Below are positions 28,080 through 36,841 of a DNA stretch of 64,000 bases, piece by piece. The DNA comes from Gemmatimonadota bacterium (GTDB taxonomy: Bacteria; JAAXHH01). The notes below the pieces were generated by a model. It saw only the letters and a program-made list of their open reading frames with translations. It ran no database searches and was not told the DNA's origin. Made by a program: the position numbers and the translations under genes. The stretch lies in assembly GCA_009838645.1 (NCBI GenBank), contig VXRC01000032.1, positions 1-64,000 on the forward strand. Direction: 5' to 3'. Every line of letters begins with the position of its first letter. Position 1 is the first letter of the stretch.

Positions 28080-28904
28080 TTGGCTGCGGAAACCGAAATC
28101 CCCCGTGACGCGCTGACCGGTATCCGCCACGTCATCGCCGTGGCCAGCGGCAAGGGCGGCGTGGGCAAGTCGACCGTCAGCGTCAATCTTTCCCTTGCCC
28201 TCGCGGAAGCGGGCCATGCGGTCGGCCTGCTCGACGCGGATATTTACGGCCCGAACGTGCCCCAGATGATGGGCGTTTCCGGGTCCCTCGAGAAAGATCC
28301 TTCCGGCAGCATCCAACCTGTTGTAAATCATGATGTCCGGCTGGTCTCCGTCGGTTTCGTCGCGGGGCCGTCTGACGCGGTGATCTACAGGGGCCCCCTG
28401 GTGGGCAAGATGGTGAAGAGCTTCCTCGGCAACGTTTCCTGGGGGGAACTGGACTACCTGGTGGTCGATCTGCCGCCCGGCACCGGCGACGCGTCGCTGA
28501 CCTTGGCCCAGTCGGTCGAACTCACCGGGGCCGTCATCGTCACGACCCCCCAGCAGGTCGCCCTGTCGGACGTGCGCAAGGCGATCAACATGTTCCAGCG
28601 GTTGCGGGTCCCCGTGCTGGGCATCGTCGAAAACATGAGTTTCTTCCTCAACGCCGCGACGGGTGAACGGACCCACATCTTCGGCCGGGGCGGCGGCGTT
28701 GCGTTGAGCGATGAACTGGGCCTGCCCTTCCTGGGTGAGATTCCCCTATCGCCGGCCGTCTGCGCGGGAGGAGACGCGGGAAAACCCATCTTCCTCGAGC
28801 CCGGGAACGCCGTCGAAACGGAGGCGTTCAAGGGTGTCCGGGCGGCCGTCGAGGCCGAGATCGAGAACCAGCCGGCGCCGCTGCCCGGTCCGGTCCGGAC
28901 CTGA
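28080..28904 (+). CDS. Mrp/ApbC-family P-loop ATPase lacking the CxxC pair
   Basis: Mrp/ApbC proteins are Fe-S carrier ATPases. The 274-residue product has the deviant Walker A (G-K-G-G-V-G-K-S-T) near residue 24, D-A-D-I-Y-G-P-N-V-P-Q-M-M, and D-L-P-P-G-T-G-D. It lacks the MIP18-type amino-terminal domain seen in long forms. The usual cluster-binding C-x-x-C after E-N-M-S-x-F is absent (here E-N-M-S-F-F-L-N-A-A-T-G-E). The TTG start at 28080 is the only reasonable one before the P-loop. The next gene overlaps its stop by one base. Confidence 0.9.
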   Translation: MAAETEIPRDALTGIRHVIAVASGKGGVGKSTVSVNLSLALAEAGHAVGLLDADIYGPNVPQMMGVSGSLEKDPSGSIQPVVNHDVRLVSVGFVAGPSDAVIYRGPLVGKMVKSFLGNVSWGELDYLVVDLPPGTGDASLTLAQSVELTGAVIVTTPQQVALSDVRKAINMFQRLRVPVLGIVENMSFFLNAATGERTHIFGRGGGVALSDELGLPFLGEIPLSPAVCAGGDAGKPIFLEPGNAVETEAFKGVRAAVEAEIENQPAPLPGPVRT

Positions 28905-29437
28905 TGCTGCGGCTTCCCCGGACCGTCTACGAAGGCATGGCGGCCCACGCCGTGGCGGAGTATCCACGGGAGTGCTGCGGGTTCCTCACCGGTACAGGCG
29001 GTCTGGACAGTCCAGACCGCCCGGATGATCCGACCGAGCCGATGGACCCGGTAGGCCAGGTCGAATCAATAGACCCGGAGTCCTGGCGGGTGCACCGGTG
29101 CAGGAACATCCAGGACGAGTTGCACGCGAAAGACCCGGCGGAACATCCCCGGGACGCCCGGACCGCCTACGCTTTCAGCCGGGCGGACATGGAGCGGCTG
29201 TTCTTCGGGGAGTTCGACCCTCCGGGCGCGCGGGTCCAAGGATTCTATCATTCCCACCCGGACGCGCCGGCGTATTTCTCGGAGAAGGACCGGATGGACG
29301 CCCTGACCGGCTGGCTGGACCCGGAACCCGGCTACCTGGTACTTTCCGTCACGAAGGACGCCGTAAGCGATATCAAGATGTTCCGGTGGGTGGACGATGA
29401 GACGGGTTTCGAGGAGTTGCCCGTGGAACTGGTTTAA
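28904..29437 (+). CDS. JAMM/MPN+ zinc metalloprotease (Mec/RadC-like fold)
   Basis: A 177-residue isopeptidase-type enzyme. The JAMM zinc motif is complete: H-S-H-P-D-A-P-A-Y-F-S-E-K-D (H-x-H-x7-S-x2-D) near residue 117, with the upstream catalytic Glu23 in Y-P-R-E-C-C-G-F-L. Bacterial relatives trim sulfur-carrier proteins of the ThiS/MoaD/CysO kind, but no such carrier gene is nearby. An aspartate/proline-rich stretch (about residues 33-58) with D-P or D-R-P steps is inserted after the first strand. It is coupled to the mrp-like gene and followed by an xdhC-like gene. Confidence 0.88.
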   Translation: MLRLPRTVYEGMAAHAVAEYPRECCGFLTGTGGLDSPDRPDDPTEPMDPVGQVESIDPESWRVHRCRNIQDELHAKDPAEHPRDARTAYAFSRADMERLFFGEFDPPGARVQGFYHSHPDAPAYFSEKDRMDALTGWLDPEPGYLVLSVTKDAVSDIKMFRWVDDETGFEELPVELV

Positions 29438-29458
29438 TCCTTTAGCAGGAATAGACGC

Positions 29459-30568
29459 ATGAAAGAGGTTTTCGACGAGGTCGTGAACGTCCTGTCGCGA
29501 GGCGAAAAGGCGGCGCTTTCCACCATCGTGTCGAGCAAGGGATCGCTGCCGATGAGCAAGAAGGCGAAAATGCTCGTCAAGGGGGACGGTTCGTTCACCG
29601 GCACGGTGGGCGGCGGTTGCCTGGAAGCCGACGTCTGGGCCGAGGCCCGCGAGGTCATGGACCGTTCCGCCCCCAGGCTGCAGCACTTCATCCTGACCGA
29701 GAAGCACGCCGGCGACGAGGGACTGAACTGCGGCGGCAACGTGGAGATCTTCACGGAGCCGATCCGGAAGGGCCCCATGCAGGAGATCTTCGAGGCGATC
29801 CGCGGGCTTCACGACGCGCGGGGCATCGGGCTCCTGGCCACGCTGGTGTCGGGCCGGGCCGGAACGGAAGCCGGCAAGATGCTGCTCACCGATACCGGAG
29901 AGACCGTCGGCACGCTCGGAGACCCCGCCCTGGACGACCGGATCAGGCTGGATTCAGACCTGGAAATCACCGAGAACCTGTTGCGGGTGGTCACGCTGGA
30001 GCACGAAGACGTGGAGACCCGGATCTTCCTGGAGTCCATCTGGCCGGCGCCGCAGCTTTTTCTTTTCGGCGGCGGCCACGTGGCCAGGGCCATTGCCCGG
30101 ATCGCCGATACCGTCGGGTTCCGCATCATCGTGGTGGACGACCGGCCGGCCTTCGCGAACCATGAGCGGTTTCCCGAGGCCGACGAGGTGGTCGTGGACG
30201 CCTTCGACGAGGTCGTGGGCAAGCTGCCCATCGACGGCTCGTCCTACCTGGTCGCGGTGACCCGCGGACACCAGTGGGACCAGCCCGTCATCGAGCAGGC
30301 GGTTTGGACCGACGCCGCCTATATCGGCATGATCGGCAGCCGGCGCAAGATTGCCCTGATGTGGAAGAACCTGGAAGAAAAAGGCGTGCCCCGGCACCTG
30401 CTCGAGCAGGTACACGCGCCCATCGGCAAGGAGATCGGCGCCGATACCCCCGAAGAGATCGCCGTCAGTATCATGGCAGAGTTGGTCGAATTCCGGCGGT
30501 CCGGCGGAAAGCCGGCCCACCTGGTTTCCACGGTGAGGGACGCGGCGGGTACGGCGGGTGCGGGCTGA
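29459..30568 (+). CDS. XdhC/CoxI-family molybdenum enzyme maturation factor
   Basis: XdhC/CoxI proteins bind sulfurated molybdenum cofactor and insert it into xanthine or CO dehydrogenase-type enzymes. The 369 residues show the amino-terminal XdhC domain (S-K-G-S-L-P-M-S-K-K-A-K-M, G-G-G-C-L-E-A-D) and the carboxy-terminal Rossmann domain (L-F-L-F-G-G-G-H-V-A-R-A, V-V-D-D-R-P-A-F-A-N, then Y-I-G-M-I-G-S-R-R-K). No molybdoenzyme gene is in the window, so the client is unknown. It lies 21 bases after the JAMM gene. Confidence 0.92.
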   Translation: MKEVFDEVVNVLSRGEKAALSTIVSSKGSLPMSKKAKMLVKGDGSFTGTVGGGCLEADVWAEAREVMDRSAPRLQHFILTEKHAGDEGLNCGGNVEIFTEPIRKGPMQEIFEAIRGLHDARGIGLLATLVSGRAGTEAGKMLLTDTGETVGTLGDPALDDRIRLDSDLEITENLLRVVTLEHEDVETRIFLESIWPAPQLFLFGGGHVARAIARIADTVGFRIIVVDDRPAFANHERFPEADEVVVDAFDEVVGKLPIDGSSYLVAVTRGHQWDQPVIEQAVWTDAAYIGMIGSRRKIALMWKNLEEKGVPRHLLEQVHAPIGKEIGADTPEEIAVSIMAELVEFRRSGGKPAHLVSTVRDAAGTAGAG

Positions 30569-31801
30569 CTAGGCTTCCCCCAGTTCGTCGCGATGTTCCC
30601 CGATCTTCGCGACCGCCCGGACTATGTCATCCATGTCGTCCCGGTCCCCCAGCAGCACATTCTGCGAGAACCATACGGCCTCCGAACGGCAGGCCCGCTC
30701 CGTTACCGGCAGATTCAACGCGTCATAGTCAACGGCAGATAGCGCCGGGCTTTGGTATATGCCGTAATTTCGTTCCGTGAAAACCGGTTGTTTGTACAGG
30801 GGGATGGAGTAACCCGGACTGGCGGGGATCCCCTCGGCGCGCAGGGCCTCGATGAAGCGTGTTTTCGGGACACCGCCGAAGGATGCTTCGTTGTACCTGA
30901 ACATGTATATGTGCCGCGCGTGGCGGTCGGCCTTCGCGGACCTGGCCACCGGTGAGATGCCCGGAATCGCCCCGAGGCGTTCGGTCAGGTACTCGCCGTT
31001 GCCGTGACGCAGGTCGGCCTGGGCCTCCAGGTGATCCATCTGGACCAGGAGCAGGGCGCCCTGTACCTCGGTCATGCGGTTGTTGCCGGCCACGCGGAAA
31101 TGGTTGTATCGGGGTCCCTGCTCGGCGTGCCCGCAGTCGGCGAGGGACCGTGCCGCCGCCGCCAGGCCGTCGTCGTTGGTGAGCATGATGCCCCCTTCGC
31201 CGGCGGTAAGGTTCTTGGAGGACTGGAAGCTGAAAGCGCCGATCGAACCGATGGCGCCCACGCCCCGGCCTCCCCACCGCGCGCCGTGGGCCTGTGCCGC
31301 GTCCTCGATCACCGCGAGGCCATGACGGCCGGCGATCCCATTGATCCGATCCATGTCCGCGGGCAGGCCCGCGAAATGCACCGCCACGACGGCCCGAGTC
31401 CGCGGTGTGACGGCCTCCTCGACCCGATCGGGATCCAGGTTGTAGGTAAGGGGATCGATGTCGACGAACACGGGCACGGCGTTCGACATCACGACCGAGC
31501 TGGCCGATGCGATGAAGGTATAGGCCGGCACGATGACCTCGTCGCCGGGTTCGATGCCGACGGCCTGCAGCGCGAGGCAGAGGGCCGTGGTACCGTTGCT
31601 GACGGCAATGCCGTGGGCGGCGTGCTGGAAGGATGCAAAGCGCTGTTCGAGGCTGCGCACCTTCTCGCCCTGGATGCTTCCCCACCGGCCGGAGCGCACG
31701 GTTTCGCCGCCGGCCCGGGCGCTCGCGTCCAGGTTCATGGGCCAGGACGGAAAGGGTTCGGTCCGTACCGGCGCCGCGCCGTTTATCGCCAATCGGGGCA
31801 T
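30569..31801 (-). CDS. DegT/DnrJ/EryC1/StrS-family PLP aminotransferase
   Basis: Sugar or related aminotransferase using pyridoxal phosphate. The 410-residue protein has the family pattern: S-N-G-T-T-A-L-C-L-A-L near residue 70, P-A-Y-T-F-I-A-S-A, the cofactor Asp/Gln in I-E-D-A-A-Q-A-H-G-A, and the Schiff-base lysine in F-S-F-Q-S-S-K-N-L-T-A-G-E-G-G near 190. GGGAG lies six bases before the ATG. It follows ftsY on the same strand after 15 bases. No other nucleotide-sugar gene is nearby, so the substrate is open; secondary-metabolism and catabolic members exist. Confidence 0.93.
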   Translation of the reverse strand: MPRLAINGAAPVRTEPFPSWPMNLDASARAGGETVRSGRWGSIQGEKVRSLEQRFASFQHAAHGIAVSNGTTALCLALQAVGIEPGDEVIVPAYTFIASASSVVMSNAVPVFVDIDPLTYNLDPDRVEEAVTPRTRAVVAVHFAGLPADMDRINGIAGRHGLAVIEDAAQAHGARWGGRGVGAIGSIGAFSFQSSKNLTAGEGGIMLTNDDGLAAAARSLADCGHAEQGPRYNHFRVAGNNRMTEVQGALLLVQMDHLEAQADLRHGNGEYLTERLGAIPGISPVARSAKADRHARHIYMFRYNEASFGGVPKTRFIEALRAEGIPASPGYSIPLYKQPVFTERNYGIYQSPALSAVDYDALNLPVTERACRSEAVWFSQNVLLGDRDDMDDIVRAVAKIGEHRDELGEA

Positions 31802-31816
31802 GACATTCTCCCGTAA

Positions 31817-32728
31817 TCAGTTGAAGAGGGCGTCCACGAAGGCCGGCGCGTCGAAGTCCTGCAGGTCCTCGATCTGTTCGCCCACGCCGATGAGTTTGAC
31901 GGGGATCCCCAGGTGCACGCCGATGGCGAACACGATGCCGCCCCGTGCGGTCCCGTCCAGCTTCGTCAGTGCGATACCCGTCAGGCCGCCGAGGGCTTCG
32001 CTGAAGACGCGGGCCTGGGAGAGGGCGTTCTGGCCGGTGGTCCCGTCGAGCACGAGCAGCACCTCGTGGGGCGCGCCGTCCATCTGCTTGCCCGCGGTGC
32101 GTTTGATCTTCTTCAGTTCCTCCATCAGGTTGTCCCTGGTGTGCAGCCGGCCCGCCGTGTCGATGATGACCACGTCCGCATCCCGGGCGGCGGCGGCCTG
32201 CATGGCGTCGTAGACTACGGCCGAGGGATCGGACCCGTGCTGGTGCCGGATGAAGTCCGCCTCCGCGCGGCGCGCCCAGACTTCCAGCTGGTCGATGGCC
32301 GCCGCCCGAAAGGTATCGGCCGCGGCGATCAGGACCTTCTTCCCTTCCCCGGCGTAACGGGCCGCCATCTTCCCGGCGGTCGTGGTCTTGCCCGAGCCAT
32401 TGACCCCCACGATCATGATGACCCGGGGCCGCTGGTCCGATACGGGTGCCGGCGCATCGCCCAGAATGTCCGTCATCTCCTCGCGGAGCAGACCCATGAG
32501 GTCATCGGGATTCCGGGTCCGGCGGTCGACCGCGCGGCCCCGCAGTCCGTCGATGATCCGCAGGGTCGTTTCCACGCCCACGTCGGTCTGCAGCAGGATG
32601 GCTTCGATTTCCTCCAGCAGGTCCTCGTCGATACGGTCATACTGGCCCACGGCCTGGTGGATCCTGCGCGCAAGCCCGTCCCGCGTCCTGGCCAACCCGT
32701 CTCTCAGTCTGCGTACTACCCCCAGCAT
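31817..32728 (-). CDS. ftsY: Signal recognition particle receptor FtsY
   Basis: GTPase that docks SRP-bound ribosomes at the membrane. The frame is open to 32818, but the ATG at 32728 (M-L-G-V-V-R-R-L) was chosen: GGAG stands eight bases before it and the upstream codons are repeat-derived. The 303 residues hold the N-domain helix bundle (about 1-95) and the G domain with [24 protein letters not shown] and [10 protein letters not shown]. The acidic A-domain of E. coli FtsY is absent, as in many phyla. Confidence 0.96.
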   Translation of the reverse strand: MLGVVRRLRDGLARTRDGLARRIHQAVGQYDRIDEDLLEEIEAILLQTDVGVETTLRIIDGLRGRAVDRRTRNPDDLMGLLREEMTDILGDAPAPVSDQRPRVIMIVGVNGSGKTTTAGKMAARYAGEGKKVLIAAADTFRAAAIDQLEVWARRAEADFIRHQHGSDPSAVVYDAMQAAAARDADVVIIDTAGRLHTRDNLMEELKKIKRTAGKQMDGAPHEVLLVLDGTTGQNALSQARVFSEALGGLTGIALTKLDGTARGGIVFAIGVHLGIPVKLIGVGEQIEDLQDFDAPAFVDALFN

Positions 32729-32758
32729 GCCCTGGTCTCCGGTTTCCTCTGGTGTTGA

Positions 32759-32809
32759 CCGGTTGCCCGGCCGGACCGCTGACCCGTCGGACCGGCTGCC
32801 CGGCCGGAC
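32759..32809. repeat. 33-bp spaced repeat upstream of ftsY
   Basis: CCGG(T/C)TGCCCGGCCGGAC occurs at 32759-32776 and again at 32792-32809. It lies in the 215-base gap between ftsY and trxA, in which I see no further gene and no clear terminator. Confidence 0.65.
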
Positions 32810-32943
32810 TGCATACAAAAAACCGGGAGTGCGTCGATCGGCCTTCCCGGCTTTCGTTGAATGTCCGTCCCACGTCTATCGAGCCGCGCCTAGTCTCGCC
32901 CGGCGGAAAATGGCCGTGCCCGGCCGTGCCTGGCCTCGTCCGT

Positions 32944-33267
32944 TTACAGGTGGCCGTCGATCTTCTCGGCGAGTTGCTGCTTGGGGAGCGCGCCGATGAT
33001 CCGGTCCACCTCGGCGCCGTCCTTGAAGATCAGGAGGCTCGGAATGCTCCGAATGCCGAAACGGGTGGCCGCTTCCCGGTTCTCGTCCACGTCGACCTTG
33101 ACGACTTTCAGGCGTCCGTCGTAATCGCCCGCGAGCTCCACCAGCGTGGGGGCGACGGCCTTGCAGGGCCCGCACCACTCCGCCCAGAAATCGACCAGTA
33201 CGGGCGTGCTGCTGTTAATGACCTCGGATTCGAATTGATCGTCCGTAATCGCTGTAGGCTGTCCCAC
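32944..33267 (-). CDS. trxA: Thioredoxin
   Basis: Small disulfide reductase. The active site W-C-G-P-C lies near residue 31 (D-F-W-A-E-W-C-G-P-C-K), and the cis-proline loop is I-R-S-I-P-S-L-L-I-F. The frame can start at a GTG at 33285, but an AAGGAG ends eight bases before the GTG at 33267, which gives 107 residues, the normal length. The promoter listed at 33313-33342 fits this gene. It lies between the two-component regulator genes and ftsY. Confidence 0.95.
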   Translation of the reverse strand: MGQPTAITDDQFESEVINSSTPVLVDFWAEWCGPCKAVAPTLVELAGDYDGRLKVVKVDVDENREAATRFGIRSIPSLLIFKDGAEVDRIIGALPKQQLAEKIDGHL

Positions 33268-33312
33268 TTTCGCTGCTCCTTTCACGGTGATGTATGTAAA
33301 TCGCTCCCAGCC

Positions 33313-33342
33313 AAATTCGGTGTTTCACGAGCGTTTTGTCAA
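33313..33342 (-). promoter_or_regulatory. Possible trxA promoter
   Basis: On the minus strand a perfect TTGACA (33337-33342) is followed after 18 bases by GAATTT (33313-33318). The -10 box is weak. Confidence 0.45.
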
Positions 33343-33373
33343 GCATTTTCGCAGCGCGAATCACCGGAAAGGA

Positions 33374-35035
33374 TCAGGCGTATTCGTCCAGGCCGTAGTC
33401 CCTGATCTTGCGGTAGATGGACCGCTCGCTGATGCCGAGTTCCTGCGCGGCCCGGCCCCGGTGCCCTTTGTTTCGCTCGAGCGCGCGGCGTATGGCCTCC
33501 CGCTCCCAGTCTTCCATGGAACGCAACCGGTCCAGTCCGGCCTCGGTCGGCACCGCCTCGGTCGGCCGTTCGAAACCCGGGCCCGCGTCGTCCTGGTGCC
33601 GTTCGAAACCCGGGCCCGCGTCGTTCTGGTGCCGTTCGAAACCCGGACCCGCTTCGTCTTGGGACGGTTCGACGTACTGTGCCGTTTCCGAGGGAGGCTT
33701 TTCGAGGACCCGATCCGCTTCCGCGGGGGGCGGCAACTGAAAACGTTCAGGAAGCTGTTCCGAACCCCGGCCGAGGGCCGTGGAGATCTTGGCCGGGAGT
33801 TCGTGGATGGCGGTCAGGATCTGCCACAGGATCTTGTAGAACATCTCGCGGTCCATGTCCTGCGGGTCGCGGTTCTGCGGGACCGGCAGGGCCCGGTTCG
33901 CCATGGGCGGCGTGTAGATACTGTCCGGAAGGTCTTCCGCGTCGATCCTGGCCTTGCCGGAAGTCACCACCAGTGATTCGACGAGGTGTCGCAGTTCCCG
34001 TATGTTGCCCGGCCAATCGTAGTCGGAGAGGGCCGCCAGGGCTTCCTCTGTGAAGACGGGAGGGGGTGCGCCGGGCTTCCCGGGGGCGTGCCGCATGAAG
34101 TGGCCGATCAACCTGGGGATGTCGTCGCGGCGCTCCCGCAGGGCGGGCAGATGGATGTGCACGGCGTTGAGCCGGTAGTACAGGTCCTGGCGGAACGTAC
34201 CGTCGTGGATGTCCCCGGAGAGGTCCCGGTTGGTCGATGCGATGAGGCGGACGTCGGTCTTCACCGGCGACGAGCCGCCGACACGGATGAACTCCTGCTG
34301 CTCCAGGACGCGCAGCAGCTTTACCTGCGTCGAACGGGGCATGTCGCCGATTTCATCGAGGAGCAGCGTGCCGCCGTTCGCCTGCTCGAAGTATCCCTTC
34401 CGTTGGCCCTTGGCGTCCGTGAATGCGCCTTTTTCGTGACCGAACAGCTCGCTTTCGAGCACCCCTTCGGCGATGGCGCCGCAGTTGATGGGTATGAAAG
34501 GGCCGTCGCGCCGGTCGCTGTAGTGGTGGATCGCCCGGGCGAATCCCTCCTTGCCGGTGCCGCTTTCTCCCGTAAGCAAGACCTGGATCCCCGTGGGCGC
34601 CACCTGGAGCACCGAGTCCATGGCGGCGATGAAGCGCTCATTCTTGCCCAGGAGCTGGAACCGCTGGTGGAACTCCCGCCGGAGGTCCAGCATGCGCATT
34701 TTCGTGAGCAGTTCTTCGGCGTCGACGGGCTTCTCGATGTAGTCGCTGACGTCTAGTTGGCGGAATTGCCGGGGAGGCTCATGCTGCCGGGTGGTGAGCA
34801 TGATTTCGGTATCGGGGTGCTTCGCCGAAAGGGTGCGTATCAGCTGCTCCGGATCGGCGTCGCTCAGGGCGAGATCGACGAGGACGACATCCGGCGGTTC
34901 CGACCTCGCCGCACGCAACGCCTCGGCCGCGGCGCCGGTCTCTTGCACGTCGTAACCCCCATTCCGCAGGATGCTCGCCGCGTGACGCCGGCTGTCCGTT
35001 TCACCGTCGACGACCAGTATCGTCCGACCTTCCAA
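33374..35035 (-). CDS. NtrC-type response regulator with GAFTDA loop
   Basis: A 553-residue enhancer-binding-type regulator. Domains: receiver (about 1-120; phospho-acceptor Asp in V-V-L-V-D-L-A-L, Lys in Y-I-E-K-P), AAA+ ATPase (about 130-375; Walker A G-E-S-G-T-G-K-E, Walker B G-G-T-L-L-L-D-E-I-G) and a Fis-type helix-turn-helix at the end (A-A-Q-E-L-G-I-S-E-R-S-I-Y-R-K-I). The sigma-54-contacting loop reads G-A-F-T-D-A rather than G-A-F-T-G-A. A linker of about 95 residues carries an 11-residue repeat (G-P-G-F-E-R-H-Q-x-D-A). No histidine kinase is adjacent; the next regulator lies 21 bases upstream. Confidence 0.92.
   Translation of the reverse strand: MEGRTILVVDGETDSRRHAASILRNGGYDVQETGAAAEALRAARSEPPDVVLVDLALSDADPEQLIRTLSAKHPDTEIMLTTRQHEPPRQFRQLDVSDYIEKPVDAEELLTKMRMLDLRREFHQRFQLLGKNERFIAAMDSVLQVAPTGIQVLLTGESGTGKEGFARAIHHYSDRRDGPFIPINCGAIAEGVLESELFGHEKGAFTDAKGQRKGYFEQANGGTLLLDEIGDMPRSTQVKLLRVLEQQEFIRVGGSSPVKTDVRLIASTNRDLSGDIHDGTFRQDLYYRLNAVHIHLPALRERRDDIPRLIGHFMRHAPGKPGAPPPVFTEEALAALSDYDWPGNIRELRHLVESLVVTSGKARIDAEDLPDSIYTPPMANRALPVPQNRDPQDMDREMFYKILWQILTAIHELPAKISTALGRGSEQLPERFQLPPPAEADRVLEKPPSETAQYVEPSQDEAGPGFERHQNDAGPGFERHQDDAGPGFERPTEAVPTEAGLDRLRSMEDWEREAIRRALERNKGHRGRAAQELGISERSIYRKIRDYGLDEYA
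33566..33664. repeat. In-frame 33-bp tandem repeat in the first NtrC-type gene
   Basis: Three copies start at 33566, 33599 and 33632, each beginning CCGTTCGAAACCCGG. They code on the minus strand for 11-residue units in the linker before the DNA-binding domain. Confidence 0.9.
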
Positions 35036-35056
35036 ACCGGAACTCCTTGGCTGACG

Positions 35057-36712
35057 CTACTCCAGGTGATAGGCCTTTATCTTCCGAAAGAGGGTGCGCT
35101 GCCCGATCCGCAGGACCCGGGCGGTCCGCGCCTTGTTCCGCCCGCAGGCGGCCAGGGTCGCGGCGATCAGTCTCCGTTCGCCTTCCTTCATCGTCATGCC
35201 CACCCGGATGTCCACACCGTCTCCGTCCTCGCCGTTCGCGGCGGATTGGCCGGACCGCTCGGGCAGGAATTCCGCCGGGATGTCCTCCATGTCCAGCCCG
35301 TCCCCGTCGGCGAGCAATATCATGGTTTCCAGGCACCGTCGCAGCGACGCGCCGTCCGCCGACCAATCGACGGCGGCCAGTACGGCCAGGGCCCGGTCGG
35401 TGATGGGCCGGACGGGCACGTGGCGCTGTTCGGCGATTTTACCGGCCAGGTAGAGGATAAAGTCCGGCGACAGGTCGTCCGCCCGGTCAGGTACTTCGTT
35501 CAGCGGAACCGCCGTCGATTCCGGCCGGGTATGCCGTATGAATTCCGGGACGTCCGCCACGGTCAGGGTCTTTCCCGTACCCATGACGATCATGCCCTCG
35601 ATGCAGTTCTCCAGCTGGCGCACGTTCCCGGGCCAGTGGTAGGTGGAAAGCATTTCCAGGGCCGGCGGGTCGATACGCTCGATCGGCTTATTCTCCCGTT
35701 CGCCGAACCGGCGGATGCAGTGGTCGATCAGCAGCGGTAGATCCTCTTTCCGTTCCCGCAGTGGCGGCAGGGAGAGGGTCACCACGCGCAGCCGGTAATA
35801 GAGGTCTTCCCGAAAGCGTCCGCTTTCGATCTCGGCTTCGAGGTCGCGGTTCGTCGCCGCGATGACCCGGGTGTCCGTCTTCAGCCAGTTTCCGCTGCCC
35901 ACCCGCTGGAACTTGCGTTCCTGGAGGACGCGCAGCAGTTTCACCTGGGTGGAAGGCGCGAGTTCGCCCACCTCGTCGAGGAAGAGCGTGCCCCCGTCGG
36001 CCAGTTCGAACCGGCCCCTGTAGGTCTTGACCGCGTTCGTGAAAGCGCCTTTCTCGTGGCCGAACAGTTCGCTCTCGATCACCCCTTCCGACAGGGCGTT
36101 GCAGAAGACGGGCACGAAGGACCTGTTCCTCCGGGAACTCGCGCGGTGGAGGGCGTGGGCCACCAGTTCCTTGCCCGTGCCGCTCTCGCCGAAGATGAGT
36201 ACCGTGGACTGGGTATCGGCGATCTGGAGGATCTGCTCCCGGATACGCTGCATGGATGCGGACCGTCCCACGATGTTCTCGAATCCGTACCGGGTGTCGA
36301 GCTGGTGCAGCAACTCCTGGTTTTCCTGCACGATGCGCTGGCGGTCAAGGATCTTCTCGATTTCCGCCGCGAGCTTCTCCACGTACACGGGTTTTTCGAG
36401 TACGTCGTACGCCCCCTCCTTCATGGCGGCTACGGCCAGGTCCATGGAGCCGGGATCCGTCATCAGGATGACGCCCACCTCGGGATTCCTGCCCAGGGCG
36501 ACGCCCATCAGGCGCAGGCCGTCTATGCCGGGGGCATTCAGGTCCGAGATGATGACGCTCGGGGATTCCGTCGCCAGGACGTTGAGCGCCTTGTCGCTGT
36601 TCTCCACGGCGATCACGCGGTGATCCCGCTGGGTGAGGCCGTAGTGTTTCTCGTCCCGGCCGCGGGAGGAACCTTCAACCAGCAGGATGACCGATTCTGT
36701 CGGACTGTTCAT
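35057..36712 (-). CDS. NtrC-type response regulator with GAFTNA loop and a duplicated helical lid
   Basis: Product of 551 residues from the ATG at 36712 (a TTG at 36733 would add seven). The receiver domain keeps the Asp (V-I-I-S-D-L-N-A-P-G) and Lys (V-L-E-K-P) but has lost the acidic pair after the first strand (V-E-G-S-S). The AAA+ domain has G-E-S-G-T-G-K-E-L-V and G-G-T-L-F-L-D-E-V-G; its loop reads G-A-F-T-N-A. After the normal lid (Y-H-W-P-G-N-V-R-Q-L-E-N-C-I) a second, degenerate copy appears (V-D-W-S-A-D-G-A-S-L-R-R-C-L-E) before the Fis-type helix-turn-helix. It is probably cotranscribed with the downstream regulator. Confidence 0.92.
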   Translation of the reverse strand: MNSPTESVILLVEGSSRGRDEKHYGLTQRDHRVIAVENSDKALNVLATESPSVIISDLNAPGIDGLRLMGVALGRNPEVGVILMTDPGSMDLAVAAMKEGAYDVLEKPVYVEKLAAEIEKILDRQRIVQENQELLHQLDTRYGFENIVGRSASMQRIREQILQIADTQSTVLIFGESGTGKELVAHALHRASSRRNRSFVPVFCNALSEGVIESELFGHEKGAFTNAVKTYRGRFELADGGTLFLDEVGELAPSTQVKLLRVLQERKFQRVGSGNWLKTDTRVIAATNRDLEAEIESGRFREDLYYRLRVVTLSLPPLRERKEDLPLLIDHCIRRFGERENKPIERIDPPALEMLSTYHWPGNVRQLENCIEGMIVMGTGKTLTVADVPEFIRHTRPESTAVPLNEVPDRADDLSPDFILYLAGKIAEQRHVPVRPITDRALAVLAAVDWSADGASLRRCLETMILLADGDGLDMEDIPAEFLPERSGQSAANGEDGDGVDIRVGMTMKEGERRLIAATLAACGRNKARTARVLRIGQRTLFRKIKAYHLE

Positions 36713-36790
36713 GGTATGTGGTTCGGGAGGCAAGGGTCAGGTTGACGGGGCTTCAAGCCGGGCGGCCGCTTCCGATTCGGCGCCCACTCG

Positions 36791-36819
36791 AAATTACGCC
36801 AGGGCCCGGTCGCTGTCAA
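36791..36819 (-). promoter_or_regulatory. Promoter of the regulator operon
   Basis: On the minus strand TTGACA (36814-36819) and TAATTT (36791-36796) are separated by 17 bases, about 75 bases before the ATG of the GAFTNA regulator. Confidence 0.75.
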
Positions 36820-36841
36820 ACGTTAAACCGGGTGTCCGGCG

